From Cryptomeria japonica (lineage: Eukaryota > Streptophyta > Pinopsida > Cupressales > Cupressaceae): a stretch of 64,000 nt of DNA. The notes beneath the pieces were generated by a model. The model did no database searches, was not told the DNA's origin, and worked only from the letters and a program-made list of their open reading frames with translations. Of this stretch, positions 36,065 through 47,603 are shown one piece after another (the first letter of the stretch is position 1; the number at the start of each line of letters is the position of its first letter). The stretch is from contig NC_081415.1 in the NCBI RefSeq assembly GCF_030272615.1, forward strand, positions 368,200,667 through 368,264,666, written 5' to 3'. The translations under genes and the position numbers were made by a program.

Positions 36065-37920
36065 CTATTAAATATCAGGGCAACTAAGAGTGGGGGTGAA
36101 TCAATTGACAACTTAAACTTTTTCTTCAATTCTTTCACACATTCAAAATAACCAACAAAATTAATTAATGCGGATATAACATGAAAGCACATACACAAAA
36201 CATATCACACAATGAACACCCGATATAACATTGAAAACCTAAGAAGGGAAAAACCATGGAGAATGTTAGTTCTCAATACATAACACCGGTTAAGGTGATT
36301 TTTACAAAAGGTGCCTCACTGTTGGAGGGCTCACTACCAAAGAAAGAAGAATGAAAAGAGAATCCACCATATAATTTGTAATGCCAAAACTGCTTCCGGT
36401 GCCACTTAACAACAACACACTTCACATATCAACATTAACCAGATCTCACACATATTCCATACAACAAATTTCTTCTTCATCTATTACTGTATCTCATTTA
36501 GATTCAACCTCTTACTTATATCATGTTAGCATTACACTATGTGTTGTCATTGATGTCAAATCCTTTGGTCCAAATTAGGTCCAGATGTGGTATGATGAGA
36601 AAAAGTGTTTGATTAAGGTTTGTTGTGCGCTTGGAGGTTTCCCAGTTTCACTGGATGAGTTTGGTATCTTGGAAGATGTTTCTTTGTATTATCTTTAGGT
36701 CTAGATTGGTTTGGAGCTCAAGGACTTGGACTAGATATTGAGGTTGTATAACATGTGGATGTATTTTGGGTCCGGCTTTGGTGATGTATGTAGCATGTTG
36801 ATATGTTCAATGTGGAACAGTGTGATATGGTCACTTCTCATTCCTTCCCACCACCAGAATGTTTAGTGGAGACCTATTTTAGATTTTTGTCACAACTGAC
36901 ATTGAGAATTATGATTTTCGAAGACAACATTTATATGAATATAATTTGATGAGTTGAGATATGGCTTTTTGTGTTGAAGACATGCAAGATTGAAAGAATC
37001 CAATTGTTGTGTGAGTATAGTATTGTCGATTGTTGTTGGAATTAGTTCCGACAATACAAACTGTGGTTTTGTGGCGGATTCTCTTTATCTTTCTTTCTTC
37101 ATCGGTAGTGAACCCACCAACAGTGAGCACCTTAGTAGTGAGCCTTTCAAGGAAGTGAGCCCGCCTGTAGTGAGCACCTTGTTAGTGAGTCACTCTTTGT
37201 AAACATCACCTTAACTAGTGTCACCTTAACTGGTGTTTATATATTGAGAATTAGCATTCTTCGTAGTTTTCCCCTTTTTGTGTTTCCCACGTAAATTTTG
37301 GTGTTTCTTGTGTCTAATCTATTTTTTGCATGCACTCACTTTTTGATAATTTTGTTAATAACTTTGGATCTATGTATTAAGGTTAAAATAAAATTTTATT
37401 TTCAACCGATTCACCCCTCCTCTCAATTTCCCAAATAATCAACATACTATCTCCAAACAACATAATCTTCTAAGTCAGCCAAACAAAGATCCAAAAGTAG
37501 GTCAACACTAAACATTTTGGTGGTGGGAACCATACCAAAACACACATCATCAGTTAGATCAACATGTTACATCCATCATAAATATCAGATCCACATTATG
37601 ACTCAAAGAGTCATCACTCATTCTCGAATTCCAAATTGAATCGGACCCAAAATAACACTACCCAACTTAGCAACAAAAAGAATGGAACCAAGATACTCAT
37701 GAATACAATCGATCAATATCATATCCGATAAGAAGAGAAATTCAGATCACCATCAACTCAATCAATCTGCACTAAACAACAACTATAACACATCTTTTAA
37801 AGCACCAAAGATTCCAACAATGCATCTTTCAGATCACCAACATAAGAGACTAGTCTCAAACCAATATGTTGACATCAATGACAATCATTAATGACAACCA
37901 TCAACATCTTATTTGCATCA
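36065..37920 (-). repeat. LTR P1 of a copia element, split by LTR O
   Basis: The minus strand begins TGATGCAAATAAGATGTTG at 37920, next to a purine tract AAAAAAGGGGGGAGA (37922-37936). Its far end is near 36065, after GATTCACCCCCACTC. LTR O occupies 36524-37444. Without it P1 is about 0.93 kb. It shares long stretches with P2 (38332-39016), including CAAAACTGCTTCCGGTGCCA. Confidence 0.7.
36524..37444 (+). repeat. Solo LTR O, copia-like
   Basis: It begins TGTTAGCATTACACTATG and ends with GATTCACCCCTCCTCTC then ..AATAATCAACA at 37444, 921 bp. A TATA-like TTTATATATTGAG lies near 37235. P2 shows the undisrupted target, so insertion into P1 is clear, although the flanking 5-mers (TATCA, TACTA) are not identical. 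It carries the TTGTCATTGATGTCAA motif near its start, like LTRs A and G. Confidence 0.75.
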
Positions 37921-38331
37921 ATCTCCCCCCTTTTTTATTGATGGCAATATCTATCAACAACAAACAAAACTCTCTTCGCATCAAAAGATTAGCGTCTTTG
38001 CACATCACATTTCTACATCTCATCACATCTCTCCCCCTTTGACATCAAGGATATAGGAAGGCATAACTCCCCCTATGAAAATTAAATTTGCTCCCCCTAA
38101 GAGGAAGCACCCAAGCACTAGTCCAGATAAGAATATTCAAGCATTTCGCCAGACTAATGCACATCTGAATGTACATCAGTTTAAATTGGGAAGGGGTAAT
38201 ACCCCTAAATTTTTTCGAAGATACTCAAAAGTATCCTTACACAACGCCTTTGTGAAGATATCTGCAACCTACTCTTTTGTAGGTACATACAAGCTTAACT
38301 TTGTTGTCTAACACCTTTTAGAGGGCTCACT
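37921..38331 (-). pseudogene. End of copia pol (RNase H C-terminus) and purine tract of element P
   Basis: The minus strand reads LDNKVKLVCTYKRV, then, across shifts, a FTKALC-like piece, and KKFRG.TPSQFKL (38310-38100), the last residues of a Ty1/copia RNase H. A purine tract then abuts LTR P1. The rest of the interior is missing: the remnant lies directly against the partial LTR P2, so a large internal deletion occurred. Confidence 0.65.
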
Positions 38332-39016
38332 ACCCAAAAAGGCTCACTGCCAGAGGGTTCACTGCCCATAAAGGCTCACTGTCGAAGAAAGAAGAATGAA
38401 AAGAGAATCCACCACATAATCTACAATGCCAAAACTGCTTCCGGTGCCACTTAGCAACAACACACTTCACATATCAGCATCAACCAGATCTCACACATCT
38501 TCCATACAACAAATTTATTCTTCATCAACCTCTTACTTATACTGTCTCCAAACAATATAATCTTCTAAGTCAACTAAACAAAGATCCAAAAATAGGTCAG
38601 CACTAAACATTCTGTTGGTGGGAAGGAATGAGAAGTAGACCATACCACAACACACATTATCGGTCACATCCATAACAAATATCAGGCTGACATTATGACT
38701 CAAAGAGCCGTTACTCATTCTCGAATTCCAGAGCGAACCGAACCCAAATAACACTACCCAACTTAGCAACAAAAAGAATGGAACCAAGATACTCATGAAT
38801 ACAATCAATCAATATCATATCTGATAAGAAGAGAAATCCAGATCACCATCAACTCAATCAATCTGCATTGAATAACAACTATAACACATCTTTCGGAGCA
38901 CCAAAGATTTCGGGAACACATCTTTCAGATCACCAATATAAGAGACCAATCTCAAACCAATATGTTGACATCAATGCCAATCATTAATGACAACCATTGA
39001 CATCACATTTGCAACA
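38332..39016 (-). repeat. Partial LTR P2
   Basis: Second copy of LTR P, starting TGTTGCAAATGTGATG on the minus strand at 39016 and lacking the last 250 bp or so present in P1. The repeated phrase GGCTCACTGCC/GGGCTCACTACC near 38330-38390 is slightly expanded here. Confidence 0.65.
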
Positions 39017-39558
39017 AAAGCATCAAGACTTCTTAAGAGGTACTCATCCCAATACAATCATGACTCAAATGTAGATGGATAACAAGCAAAATAGACTCGA
39101 TCTTATAAATAACTCCATAATTAAACATAAATAAAATAGCAATTTAAATGAACTTGATCTTATAAAAATTTCATAATTCATAATATTGAGATAGATGACT
39201 TTCAAAAAAAATCTTAACAATTTATCCCTAAATTTAATATAGACCATTCATTCTCATGAAAAGAAATGAATTTATAAAAACCACTTGTCATGAAAATAAT
39301 CAATAAATTTCACTAAATAACTGAAATTCTTGAGAGAGCACTCAAGAGTCCTAAATCGAGCACTCCAAGAGTCCTAAATCCGAGCATTCGTCAATAGATT
39401 TCAGGTTTTTAAGAAAAGCATTTTAAAGCCAACACGACGATCAAGTCATTTAGTGGAGCGAGTAGAAATTTTGCAGCCTGGCCGAAGGGAATAAACAAAA
39501 CACGAGGCATTTTTTCGGTAAAGAAGTCATCGAGGCATTTTTTCGAACCACCGGGAAG
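39017..39558 (+). promoter_or_regulatory. Upstream region and probable 5' UTR of eIF4E
   Basis: This lies between LTR P2 and the first exon. No clear TATA box was identified. A 15-bp direct repeat CGAGGCATTTTTTCG occurs at about 39503 and 39531. GAGCACTC(C)AAGAGTCCTAAATC is tandemly repeated at about 39330-39380. The 5' UTR probably ends at a splice donor GGAAG|GTAAGC at 39558/39559. The transcription start cannot be placed from sequence alone. Confidence 0.45.
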
Positions 39559-39632
39559 GTAAGCAATGGGCTTTCAATTTTCATTTGAATGCGAGGTTTT
39601 TTTTTCTTTTGTTGAGGGCCTCTATTTTGCAG
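39559..39632 (+). other. Probable short intron in the eIF4E 5' UTR
   Basis: GTAAGC at 39559 and a pyrimidine-rich stretch ending TATTTTGCAG at 39632 bound 74 bp. Splicing would remove an in-frame ATG at 39566, leaving 39641 as the first start. 74 bp is near the lower limit for plant introns. If it is not spliced, a protein 25 residues longer is possible. Confidence 0.55.
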
Positions 39633-39640
39633 GGAGGATA

Positions 39641-39867
39641 ATGGAGGATGCGGCAGAGATAGGTGAAGCAGGTGCAGAGGAAGGAGAAATCGTGGAAGGA
39701 GGAGAGAATATTGAAAGGTCGCTGGAGGCAGCGGACTCTAACACACATCCACTCGAGCATTCATGGACATTCTGGTTCGATAATCCAAATGGCAAGTCAA
39801 AGCAGGCTGCGTGGGGTTCTTCCTTACGCTCTGTTTACACGTTCAGCACTGTCGAGGATTTCTGGCG
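39641..39867 (+). CDS. eIF4E: eIF4E, coding exon 1 (cap-binding translation initiation factor)
   Basis: Encodes residues 1-75 plus two bases of codon 76. An acidic N-terminal tail ([20 protein letters not shown]) is followed by the family start [29 protein letters not shown] carries the first cap-stacking Trp (W58), and [11 protein letters not shown] ends with the Trp that contacts eIF4G (W75). eIF4E binds the mRNA 5' cap in the cytoplasm and, with eIF4G, recruits ribosomes. The exon ends at TCTGGCG|GTATGC. Joining to 58338 restores codon 76 (Arg) and continues LYNN in frame. The intron position matches the conserved first intron of plant eIF4E. The start at 39641 gives a typical tail length. 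The sequence is intact. Confidence 0.93.
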
Positions 39868-42150
39868 GTATGCAAACCTCTACAACAACCCTAAAACTGG
39901 ACGTTAAGTTTTCTCGCGATCTGCTTTCTTCCTTCGCGTATCTAGGTGCAGACGAAATTCTATTCATTACCAGCCCTTATATTCATTCATTCCTGAGATA
40001 ACCTAAAGGGAGCTACGTAAAAACGCTGCTTGGAGTTCTGTTCATAGATTCACTTCTCATGGGTTTCCCTCCTTTCTCCCAATGGAGTGAGAGAATCTAT
40101 AAGAAATAACTGGAACTGCCGATTCCCTTTGATATGGTAGAATAGAGCATAAATCCCTGTTTTGTTTGTAGCCTCATTCAGAATAACTTTCAAAATTCAC
40201 CACACACTTCAACCCAGACTTGCAGGACCTGGTACATATTTAATTGGGGTCATCACCGTGGCAATAGCTTCACCCTACCAATAGATTATGCCCTTCTGAT
40301 AAAGAATCCCTTTCTAGTGATTATGAGTCATAAGTCACTTTCAGCTGTAATAAATATCTTCACAATATCACCCCATTCCAAATATCAGCAAAGTCAATAA
40401 CACCCTCCATCAAGACGCTTCTATCAAATTAGCGTCTTGAAATGCTTCGTTAACACAAATGAATCAACGAAGCCTCAATGTCAACATCTAATTAAGTAGT
40501 CATAATCATAGAAAGTTTTAAAACTCGTCACAAAACTTTACAGATCCAATTTTGACTTGGAATTGACGACTTGTGTAATGACCCCTACTGATATTGTGTA
40601 TTGTAACAAGTGTTTGATGAAATGCCTATCAAACTAGGCAACTTTATTTCGAGCTGTGTTATGATCTTAATATCATATATTCCCAAGTCTAATAAGTTAA
40701 TCAATTGTGGCATAGTTAACCTTAATATAAATATTAGTTAATACATTAGTCTCTTTTATCTAAAATGAAAGGGTATGTCTTTTAATAGTTAAGCCTCTAA
40801 ATAAGGATGAGAACTCTCCTCCATAGCATCACATATATTCAATTCATATATTATAATCTAATTATTGAAGGTCACCCCTTGAAGTGGTATGCTATATTTC
40901 TGATTTTTACAAATATGTCCAATGAATATCATAACAAAGGGGTTTCAGAGCTACATTTGGGCCAACATTTTTGTTTCCATTATAATTTCCAAACTATTGT
41001 GAGTTTGGATCAGATTTTTTCTGGGTTTTGAGGTATGTATTAGATGAGCTCCCAGAGAACTAACTGTCTTTGAAGGTAAGTTTTAGGAGAGCTATTGTTG
41101 TTTTGTTGTTTTTCATTAGTTTGCTTTTTATAGGTCGCACTTTTCAGATTTTCCTTTAAAATTTTTTTTCTGAAAGATTATAAAAAATTGGATAGGATTA
41201 GTTCTTAGTAATTTACCATTAGACATAGAATAAATCCTTTAATTTAGTGTACAAAGTTTAGTCGAAAAATTCTTTAATTTGCTCCATAGGTTGCAAAGCT
41301 TATAAAAAATTAGGAAGGGTTAGTTTTTTAAAAGTTATTGTTATACTTACAATATATTCCTTAATCTAATGATCAAAGTTTGGTTCAAAATTAAACATCA
41401 AATTCTCTCACATCAAATGTTTTCCTACCTTAATAAATCTTAAAATGGAAACATAATGGAAGCCATGTCATATTTAGGATTAGAGCAACTTTCTCCACAT
41501 ACAAAATACAAGGACCCATTTTATTTTCTGCAATAACACTGTCCTACTCCCAACCGAATTTCTCAATATTTCCTTTGTTCATTTTGTCAAACAGTTTTCA
41601 AACATCTGAGACTGATAAGTTTTCTTTGTTGCAGAATTATATAAGTTTTATTTCTTTGTGATAGTGCAGCGTAATGCGATCTAACTACTTAACACATTCA
41701 GTGGAGATAGAATCAATAGTCGTAATAAACTGCAGTTCAATGGCTTCTCAGACAATATGCAGAAGAAACACAACTCTCAGACAAGAAGCAGTAGACTTAT
41801 AACAGATTCTTGCTAATCAAAAGATAATTATGTTTGAGCAATTACAAAAATATCTCCCAACATTCACTGGCCAAAAAGGAAGAACAAAAATATAATTGCT
41901 AACCTTTCTCTGCAAATACCTGTCTGGAAAATGAATCATATAGTATTCAGACTTTCCAAATATTAGTCTGTAACTGAAGTTGCAACGTTTTAGAAATACA
42001 CAGCAACAGATGAATAATATTTCCTTCCATGACCAGCACAAAGAATACAAAGCCAGTGGTAGATGTAGAATCTCCCTCAAAGTCCATGATTCAGATGAAA
42101 TCTCTGAATTAAAGCCACACACTGAGCTTAATCGCATAAAATAGAAACTC
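39868..42150. other. First part of intron 1, no recognisable element
   Basis: A/T-rich sequence without supported frames or LTR ends. It is probably original intron or very old repeat sequence. Confidence 0.4.
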
Positions 42151-43175
42151 TGTTGATGTGTTTTTTTAGGACACCTCGAACACAGAATAAAATACTAAGT
42201 ATTCTATCCTCTCTTGAACAAAGAAATCTTGAATGCCAGTGTGATCAGTCAAGAAGACCCCAAGGTTTACAATGGGAATGATTGACTTAATTGTTTTGGA
42301 TAGACTCGGGATATAAATGTGATATGTTGGTTTACACAAAGGGACTTACACAGTTGTTCTAGGATTTCAATCAATTTTTTCCTTCAAGATGACTTAGGAT
42401 TTTGACAATAAAGCACTTTTGACTACTTCTATGAATGCTCTTTGAAATAAAATGCAGAAGGGAGTTAGGTTTAGGAATCTAATTTTAACTCTAACAATGC
42501 AAGAAATTATCAATGACTTAGTGAAACCAAATTAAACTTTGCTTCACCATTAGGAACAACTACGCAAAGGTGATGCAATCTTCTAAGGAGATATAACGGA
42601 TTTTCAAATTGCTCACATACACATTAACACCAAAGATAATGCAAATCAATGATAGTAAAGCAATTGAACTTAAGCATAAATGGAGTTCAGTCTAACCATG
42701 TACCACCAAAATAACACATAGGTTCACCAAGTTTCAATGAGTTCTGTATTAACTTCGGCAATATCTCAGCAACAATTTCATGTAAGTCCCTTATTACAAA
42801 TGAAGTGAGCAATCCTTATATAGAATGCATATTACAAATGAAGGGCCCAGATTGATTTGAAATCAATGGCCAAGATTATGACAACTAAACACTAGTTAGA
42901 GTTAGTTACAACCAACTAACTAATTGGTTAAACTTTATTAAAAACTAGCCAATGGCAAATGAATACCTTTCTTGGCACAAAATGTGAGGAAAGAAAACAA
43001 ATGGCAAAATTCCATGCCATCTAATTCTTCAACAAACTTTCTTCTAGAATGATGTATCCCTTATTGCTTTCTCTAATAGCAAATTCAATGAACCTGGACA
43101 CAAAAAGATCAACCTCTGTCATTTACACTTGGTATGATATCCAACTTGTATTTAATGACATCCAAGTCATCAACA
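42151..43175 (-). repeat. LTR L, 3' LTR of the element carrying gene H
   Basis: The minus strand begins TGTTGATGACTTGGATG at 43175 and ends ..ACACATCAACA at 42151, 1025 bp. The terminal 8-mers TGTTGATG and CATCAACA form an inverted repeat. A TATA box CTATATAAGG lies near 42822-42831. A purine-rich GGAATGGGAGAGAACA precedes it. The stop codon of H overlaps its first bases. Confidence 0.7.
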
Positions 43176-43759
43176 CGTGGCAAATGTTCTCTCCCATTCC
43201 AATTCTTGTCCTTGAAAGCTATCCACAAAGAACATGAATGAAGAAGCATTGTTCAAGTGATTTTTCACAGTAGGACTTGTAAATTTAAAAAAGTTATTTT
43301 GCACTTTATCTCTCAAACCTTCTACATTCTTATCCTCTTCACTAATCATCTTTTGTCCAAGCATCTTTGCAACTGCAACAGATGTCTTATTTTGAATTCC
43401 TTTGATTACTCTCTCTAGCCGAACACAATCATCACCTATCTTCTCAAAGATTTCCTTTTTTGCTATCAATGCACAACACCAATGGCCAAAATCATATATG
43501 TCCTTCACTTCTATCACACTTCCATCTATCGAAGTTTGCTTGGGAGTTTCTTTCAACATGCTCAAACATGGAATTGTCTTATCTTGTACAACTAGGAAAT
43601 CTTCCCACAATTCTACCATACTTTGAATTTTATACATGAATGTAACAACTTTTCCATGTACTTGCACCACTTCTTCCACAAACTTACTGGCTTTGTCAGA
43701 AATGCTTTCGATCCATTCCTTTGTTTTCTTTGCTGTCACCCTCATTTTTTCAAAATTCT
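43170..43759 (-). pseudogene. Accessory gene H, C-terminal part
   Basis: An open minus-strand frame of about 195 codons: MRVTAKKTKEWIESISDKAS, VEEVVQVHGKVVTFMYKIQ, YDFGHWCCALIAKKEIFEK and a C-terminus SSFMFFVDSFQGQELEW. It is helix-rich with coiled-coil character and has no known catalytic motif. It continues the frame of 49424-51683: removing element K and one copy of the 5-bp flank ATTCT joins the two parts in phase. It is not pol. It lies immediately upstream of LTR L, like the accessory proteins of A and G before their 3' LTRs. Function unknown. Confidence 0.65.
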
Positions 43760-44218
43760 CAACTCATTCCCTTGGAAGAGATAATGGTGGGACAAATGTC
43801 TCATCCTCCTACTGAACGAGCTTCATCAAGTGCTCAGTCAGAGGGAGTGGACCATGTCGAGATGGTTTCTCTAGTGATCAGTTAGAGGACTATGATTCAT
43901 GGGATGGAGTCCCATGATGTAGGCTGGAAGGCCTTTATGTTGACTCCTAGGTCATGATATTCTTGGATAGATGGATACTTGGTGAGCTTGGAATACACCA
44001 AGAGTGATGCAGACTCCAACCTTGTATTTTATGATAGGTCAAAGCATGTGGAGATCAAGTATCACTATGTTAGAGACATGATGGAAAGGAATGCTATTCA
44101 GTTAAGATACATTAGTATTGATGAGCAGACGACAAACATTCTCACCAAACTTCTCTCCAAAATAAAGTTGTGTACTTTCAAGGTAAGCTTGGTATGGTGG
44201 AGAATTAAGCCCTAGCTG
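43760..44218 (+). pseudogene. Copia pol fragment of element K (linker and RNase H end)
   Basis: A short linker-like stretch, HPPTERASSSAQSEGVDHVE (43796-43855), is followed in another frame by YTKSDADSNLVFYDRSKHVE, IKYHYVRDMMERN and YISIDEQTTNILTKLLS (43988-44160). This is the classical C-terminus of Ty1/copia RNase H. RT is missing between them, so pol is internally deleted. Confidence 0.75.
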
Positions 44219-44389
44219 AGATTGAGTCTCAGCATCATTGATTTGTTTGTATTTTTATACTAATGTATTCTTCTCTTTATAAGATGTTTATAGTGTAAAC
44301 TCTGGTTAATGCATTTCTCTTTGAGAGAGGCTTAAGGTGAAAGCCCTTATCTCCACCTTGTTAGTTTTTAGTGATCAGATTAACAGTAT

Positions 44390-45264
44390 AGAACAGAAAA
44401 CCAAACTAAAATAAAGCACACACATAACACGCTTATACCCTGGGAAAACCTCCCTCTTGGAGGAAAAAACCCAGCATGAAAGATTCAAATCAGATTCTTA
44501 TTATGAGCAGATTACATGAATCAGATTACTTATCTGATTTGGATGCAATCTAGGGCAGACTGAACCTAGCATATGCAGCTGTAGTGTGTCTTCAGGGAGA
44601 GCATAATATCGACATCAATTGAAGAGGGAGATCATTGAGGTATAGCGCATCACCTTGCCCAGCAAGTTGTCCAATGGATTCGCTCTCTAAGATGCTTGAT
44701 TCGCTGACTGTTCTTGCATAAGGCTAATCGCACTTGATAAGGATGTTTGTTGTGTAGAATGAATCTTGTTTATATACAAGATTCATGTTCAAGTCTTCTA
44801 AGTCGGCCTTAACTAATTTCTTTATTAGAACAGAAAACCAAACTAAAATAAAGCACACACATAACACGCTTATACCCTGGGAAAACCTCCCTCTTGGAGG
44901 AAAAAACCCAGCATGAAAGATTCAAATCAGATTCTTATTATGAGCAGATTACATGAATCAGATTACTTATCTGATTTGGATGCCAATCTAGGGCAGACTG
45001 AACCTAGCATATGCAGCTGTAGTGTGTCTTCAGGGAGAGCATAATATCGACATCAATTGAAGAGGGAGATCATTGAGGTATAGCGCATCACCTTGCCCAG
45101 CAAGTTGTCCAATGGATTCGCTCTCTAAGATGCTTGATTCGCTGACTGTTCTTGCATAAGGCTAATCGCACTTGATAAGGATGTTTGCTGTGTAGAATGA
45201 ATCTTGTTTATATACAAGATTCATGTTCAAGTCTTCTAAGTCGGCCTTAACTAATTTCTTTATT
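44390..45264. repeat. Near-perfect tandem duplication of 437 bp
   Basis: 44390-44826 repeats as 44827-45264 with about two differences seen (one inserted C near 44983 and a T/C change at 45188). Each copy holds a hairpin with 11-bp perfect arms, ATGAATCTTGT and ACAAGATTCAT, around TTATAT (44759-44786 and 45197-45224). The minus strand carries CCTCCAAGAGGGAGG and a TATA-like TATATAAAC, so the unit looks LTR-derived. The near-identity implies a recent event. Confidence 0.9.
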
Positions 45265-45859
45265 TTACATATTCACTTTGCACTTTGGCGCCCAATTTGG
45301 GGCCTACATAACTTGCAACTTGTGACATGTTTCCTGTTTGAGGCCCAGCCCTATGAAATGCTTAACCACACATTTCATTTAAGCCCAGCCCTATAAACAT
45401 AAATGCTTAACCACACGTTTCATTTAGGAATACATAATGTGTTGCGTGGGAACATTTATGGGTCCACGCGTTTAGGAAATGGTCCTGTCATAATACAAGA
45501 TATGGTTATTGGGCCCAGCCCATTACATGACTAATTCACATGCCACATAGAAGAATGGGTCCAGCCCTATTACTTAAGTTGAATTCTAATGTTGCCTTCG
45601 ACAATCAGAATTCAACTTTTATTTTTCTACCTAGTTACAAAAGCAACACACCCTCTGATATGGTTCATGGTGGAAGTCGTGTGTGACGCCATGACAACAT
45701 CACGTGAGAGAGTCCGTGATGATTTTCTTGTACTTGTGTGTTTACCCTCTGGATGAGCCATGGTGAATATCATTGTGAGGTGACAATCTCACAATGATGA
45801 ACACTTGTGCATCTCACCATCATTGTGAGGTGACGATCTCACGTGATATCTATGCACGT

Positions 45860-46040
45860 GAGGTGATATCTATGGATATGCCATAATGGTTGATATCACA
45901 TGAGGTGATATCTATGGATGAATCATGATGGTTGATATCACGTGAGGTGATATTTATGGATGAGTCATGATGGTTGATATCACAGTGAGGTGATATTTTT
46001 TTCTTTCCACATATGGATGTAGCCATTGTGGTCAATCATC
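45860..46040. repeat. Tandem 42-bp repeats with TATCACGTGA-like cores
   Basis: Units start at 45860, 45902, 45944 and 45987 (partial). Each reads GAGGTGATATCTATGGAT, then ATGGTTGATATCAC. The junctions create CACGTGAGG-type strings, as does 45837-45858. The array lies just upstream of the purine tract of K. No frame of interest was seen here or in 45265-45859. Confidence 0.8.
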
Positions 46041-47442
46041 ACAATGAGGTGATGTAACTTGTAAAGGTTAAGAAGGATTCCTCCCTAGCTAAGAGGGAGT
46101 GTTAATGATGTAGTGTCAGTAGTAATCCTTCATACTGATTGAGACCAAATACGTGAATGGCCTATCAACTTTATATATTTGGTAATTTGATCACTTAGAT
46201 TTAGTCATACTTCTTGCCTTAGCCGATTTCTAATATTTATATCTATTAAGCAAATTAATGTTAATTAGAGTCGTTATTGATAAGTCATTATTAATCTAAT
46301 CAATTTTATTAAGCAAAGCAATATAGTAGATGATCGCTTGTTATTACCAATCGCTGTGTTAATGAACAAGCGATAGTGTTATAACTGTTAAAATAATATT
46401 AATATCTTCTATAATGGTCATCTTCTATTTTTAGTGGTCATCTTCTATTTTTAGTTGTCGACTCATTTAGCTTTTTAGTTAATTAGCTTTTAAACTTTAT
46501 TTAGCATTTAGCTTTTTCTTTTTAGTTAATTAGCTTTTAAGCTTTATTTAGCTTTTAAGCTTAATTTAGCTTTCACGCTTAATTTAGCGTTTAGCTCTTT
46601 AATCTTTTACTTTAACATTATGTTTTAATTATAGAACATCGTCTTGTAACCTTTATATATACGTGTGTATATCGTTCAATGTAATCATCCGATTATTGAA
46701 TCATTCATTCAATTTATTTTTCATGGTATCAGATTATTTTTCATAGTATTAGAGCAGGTTGATGAGATTCTTTAAAGTTTGGCGATTCTGGAATATTTTC
46801 CAGATTTTTTTAAATTGTTTTTTTATAAAAAATGATTTTTCTTTTTTTAAGGCTTTTTGAGGGTTTTTGGTTTGTGGGCAGGGTTTTTTTTGTAGGTTGA
46901 AAATTTTCCTAGGGTTTTTGCAATTTTCGACTGGGGTTTTAACCCTTCAGTTCAAGTCGAAATTTTATTCTGGTTACAGATTCTTGATGGGTTTTTCGAG
47001 ATCTCAACTGGGTTGTCGTCATATTTTCTGGGTGCACCGTTTTCCGTGCCTTGATTTTTGAGCTGTCGAATCTGCATTCTATTTTCAGATTCTTGGTGGG
47101 TTTTTTGAGAGCTTTTTTGGGTTGGTATCAGATTTTTCTGGGTGCCTCGTTTTCCGCACCTCAAATTTTGTGCCAGCAAATTTGCCTTAATTTAAAAACA
47201 GTTTGCAATTTTTGCTATTTTTGTGGACGTTGGGATTTTTGCTATTTTTTGGGCACCGTTTATGGTGTTTTAAGTGTGCAGAAAATTTTAATTTTTGGGT
47301 TTCTTCCAAACCTCGAAATTCGTGCCAGAATTCTCCTATAGGGTTTTAGTTTTTTCAGCAGCTGCTTCTATTTTGATTTGTTTTAAATCAGATTCTTTTG
47401 TCTCTTGCTTTCACTCGGTTGGCCTCGTTCAACCTCGATTTC

Positions 47443-47570
47443 CATGATGGCATCTTTGACCAACATCATGTTGGAACACAGTCAGAAGTTTAGTGGCCTC
47501 AACCACAACACTTGGAAACAGTGCATGTTCACGATATTTGAATATCGTTGCCTTGATTAGATTGATTTAG
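47443..47570 (+). pseudogene. N-terminal stub of copia gag in element J
   Basis: Reads MMASLTNIMLEHSQKFSGLN, then HNTWKQCMFTIFEYRCLD before a stop. This is the start of a Ty1/copia gag (the usual LEH.EKF.G.N...WK..M...FEYR pattern). Nothing of gag follows; the frame runs into the hairpin array, so the element kept only about 40 gag codons. Confidence 0.75.
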
Positions 47571-47603
47571 GCTAGACCTTGTCCTACAGGTCTCAGGGTT
47601 TTC

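Noticed and set aside
45293-45312. Lys-type primer binding site TGGCGCCCAATTTGGGGC
   Set aside because: It has two or more mismatches and no convincing LTR end directly before it. It may be a relic, but no element could be built around it.
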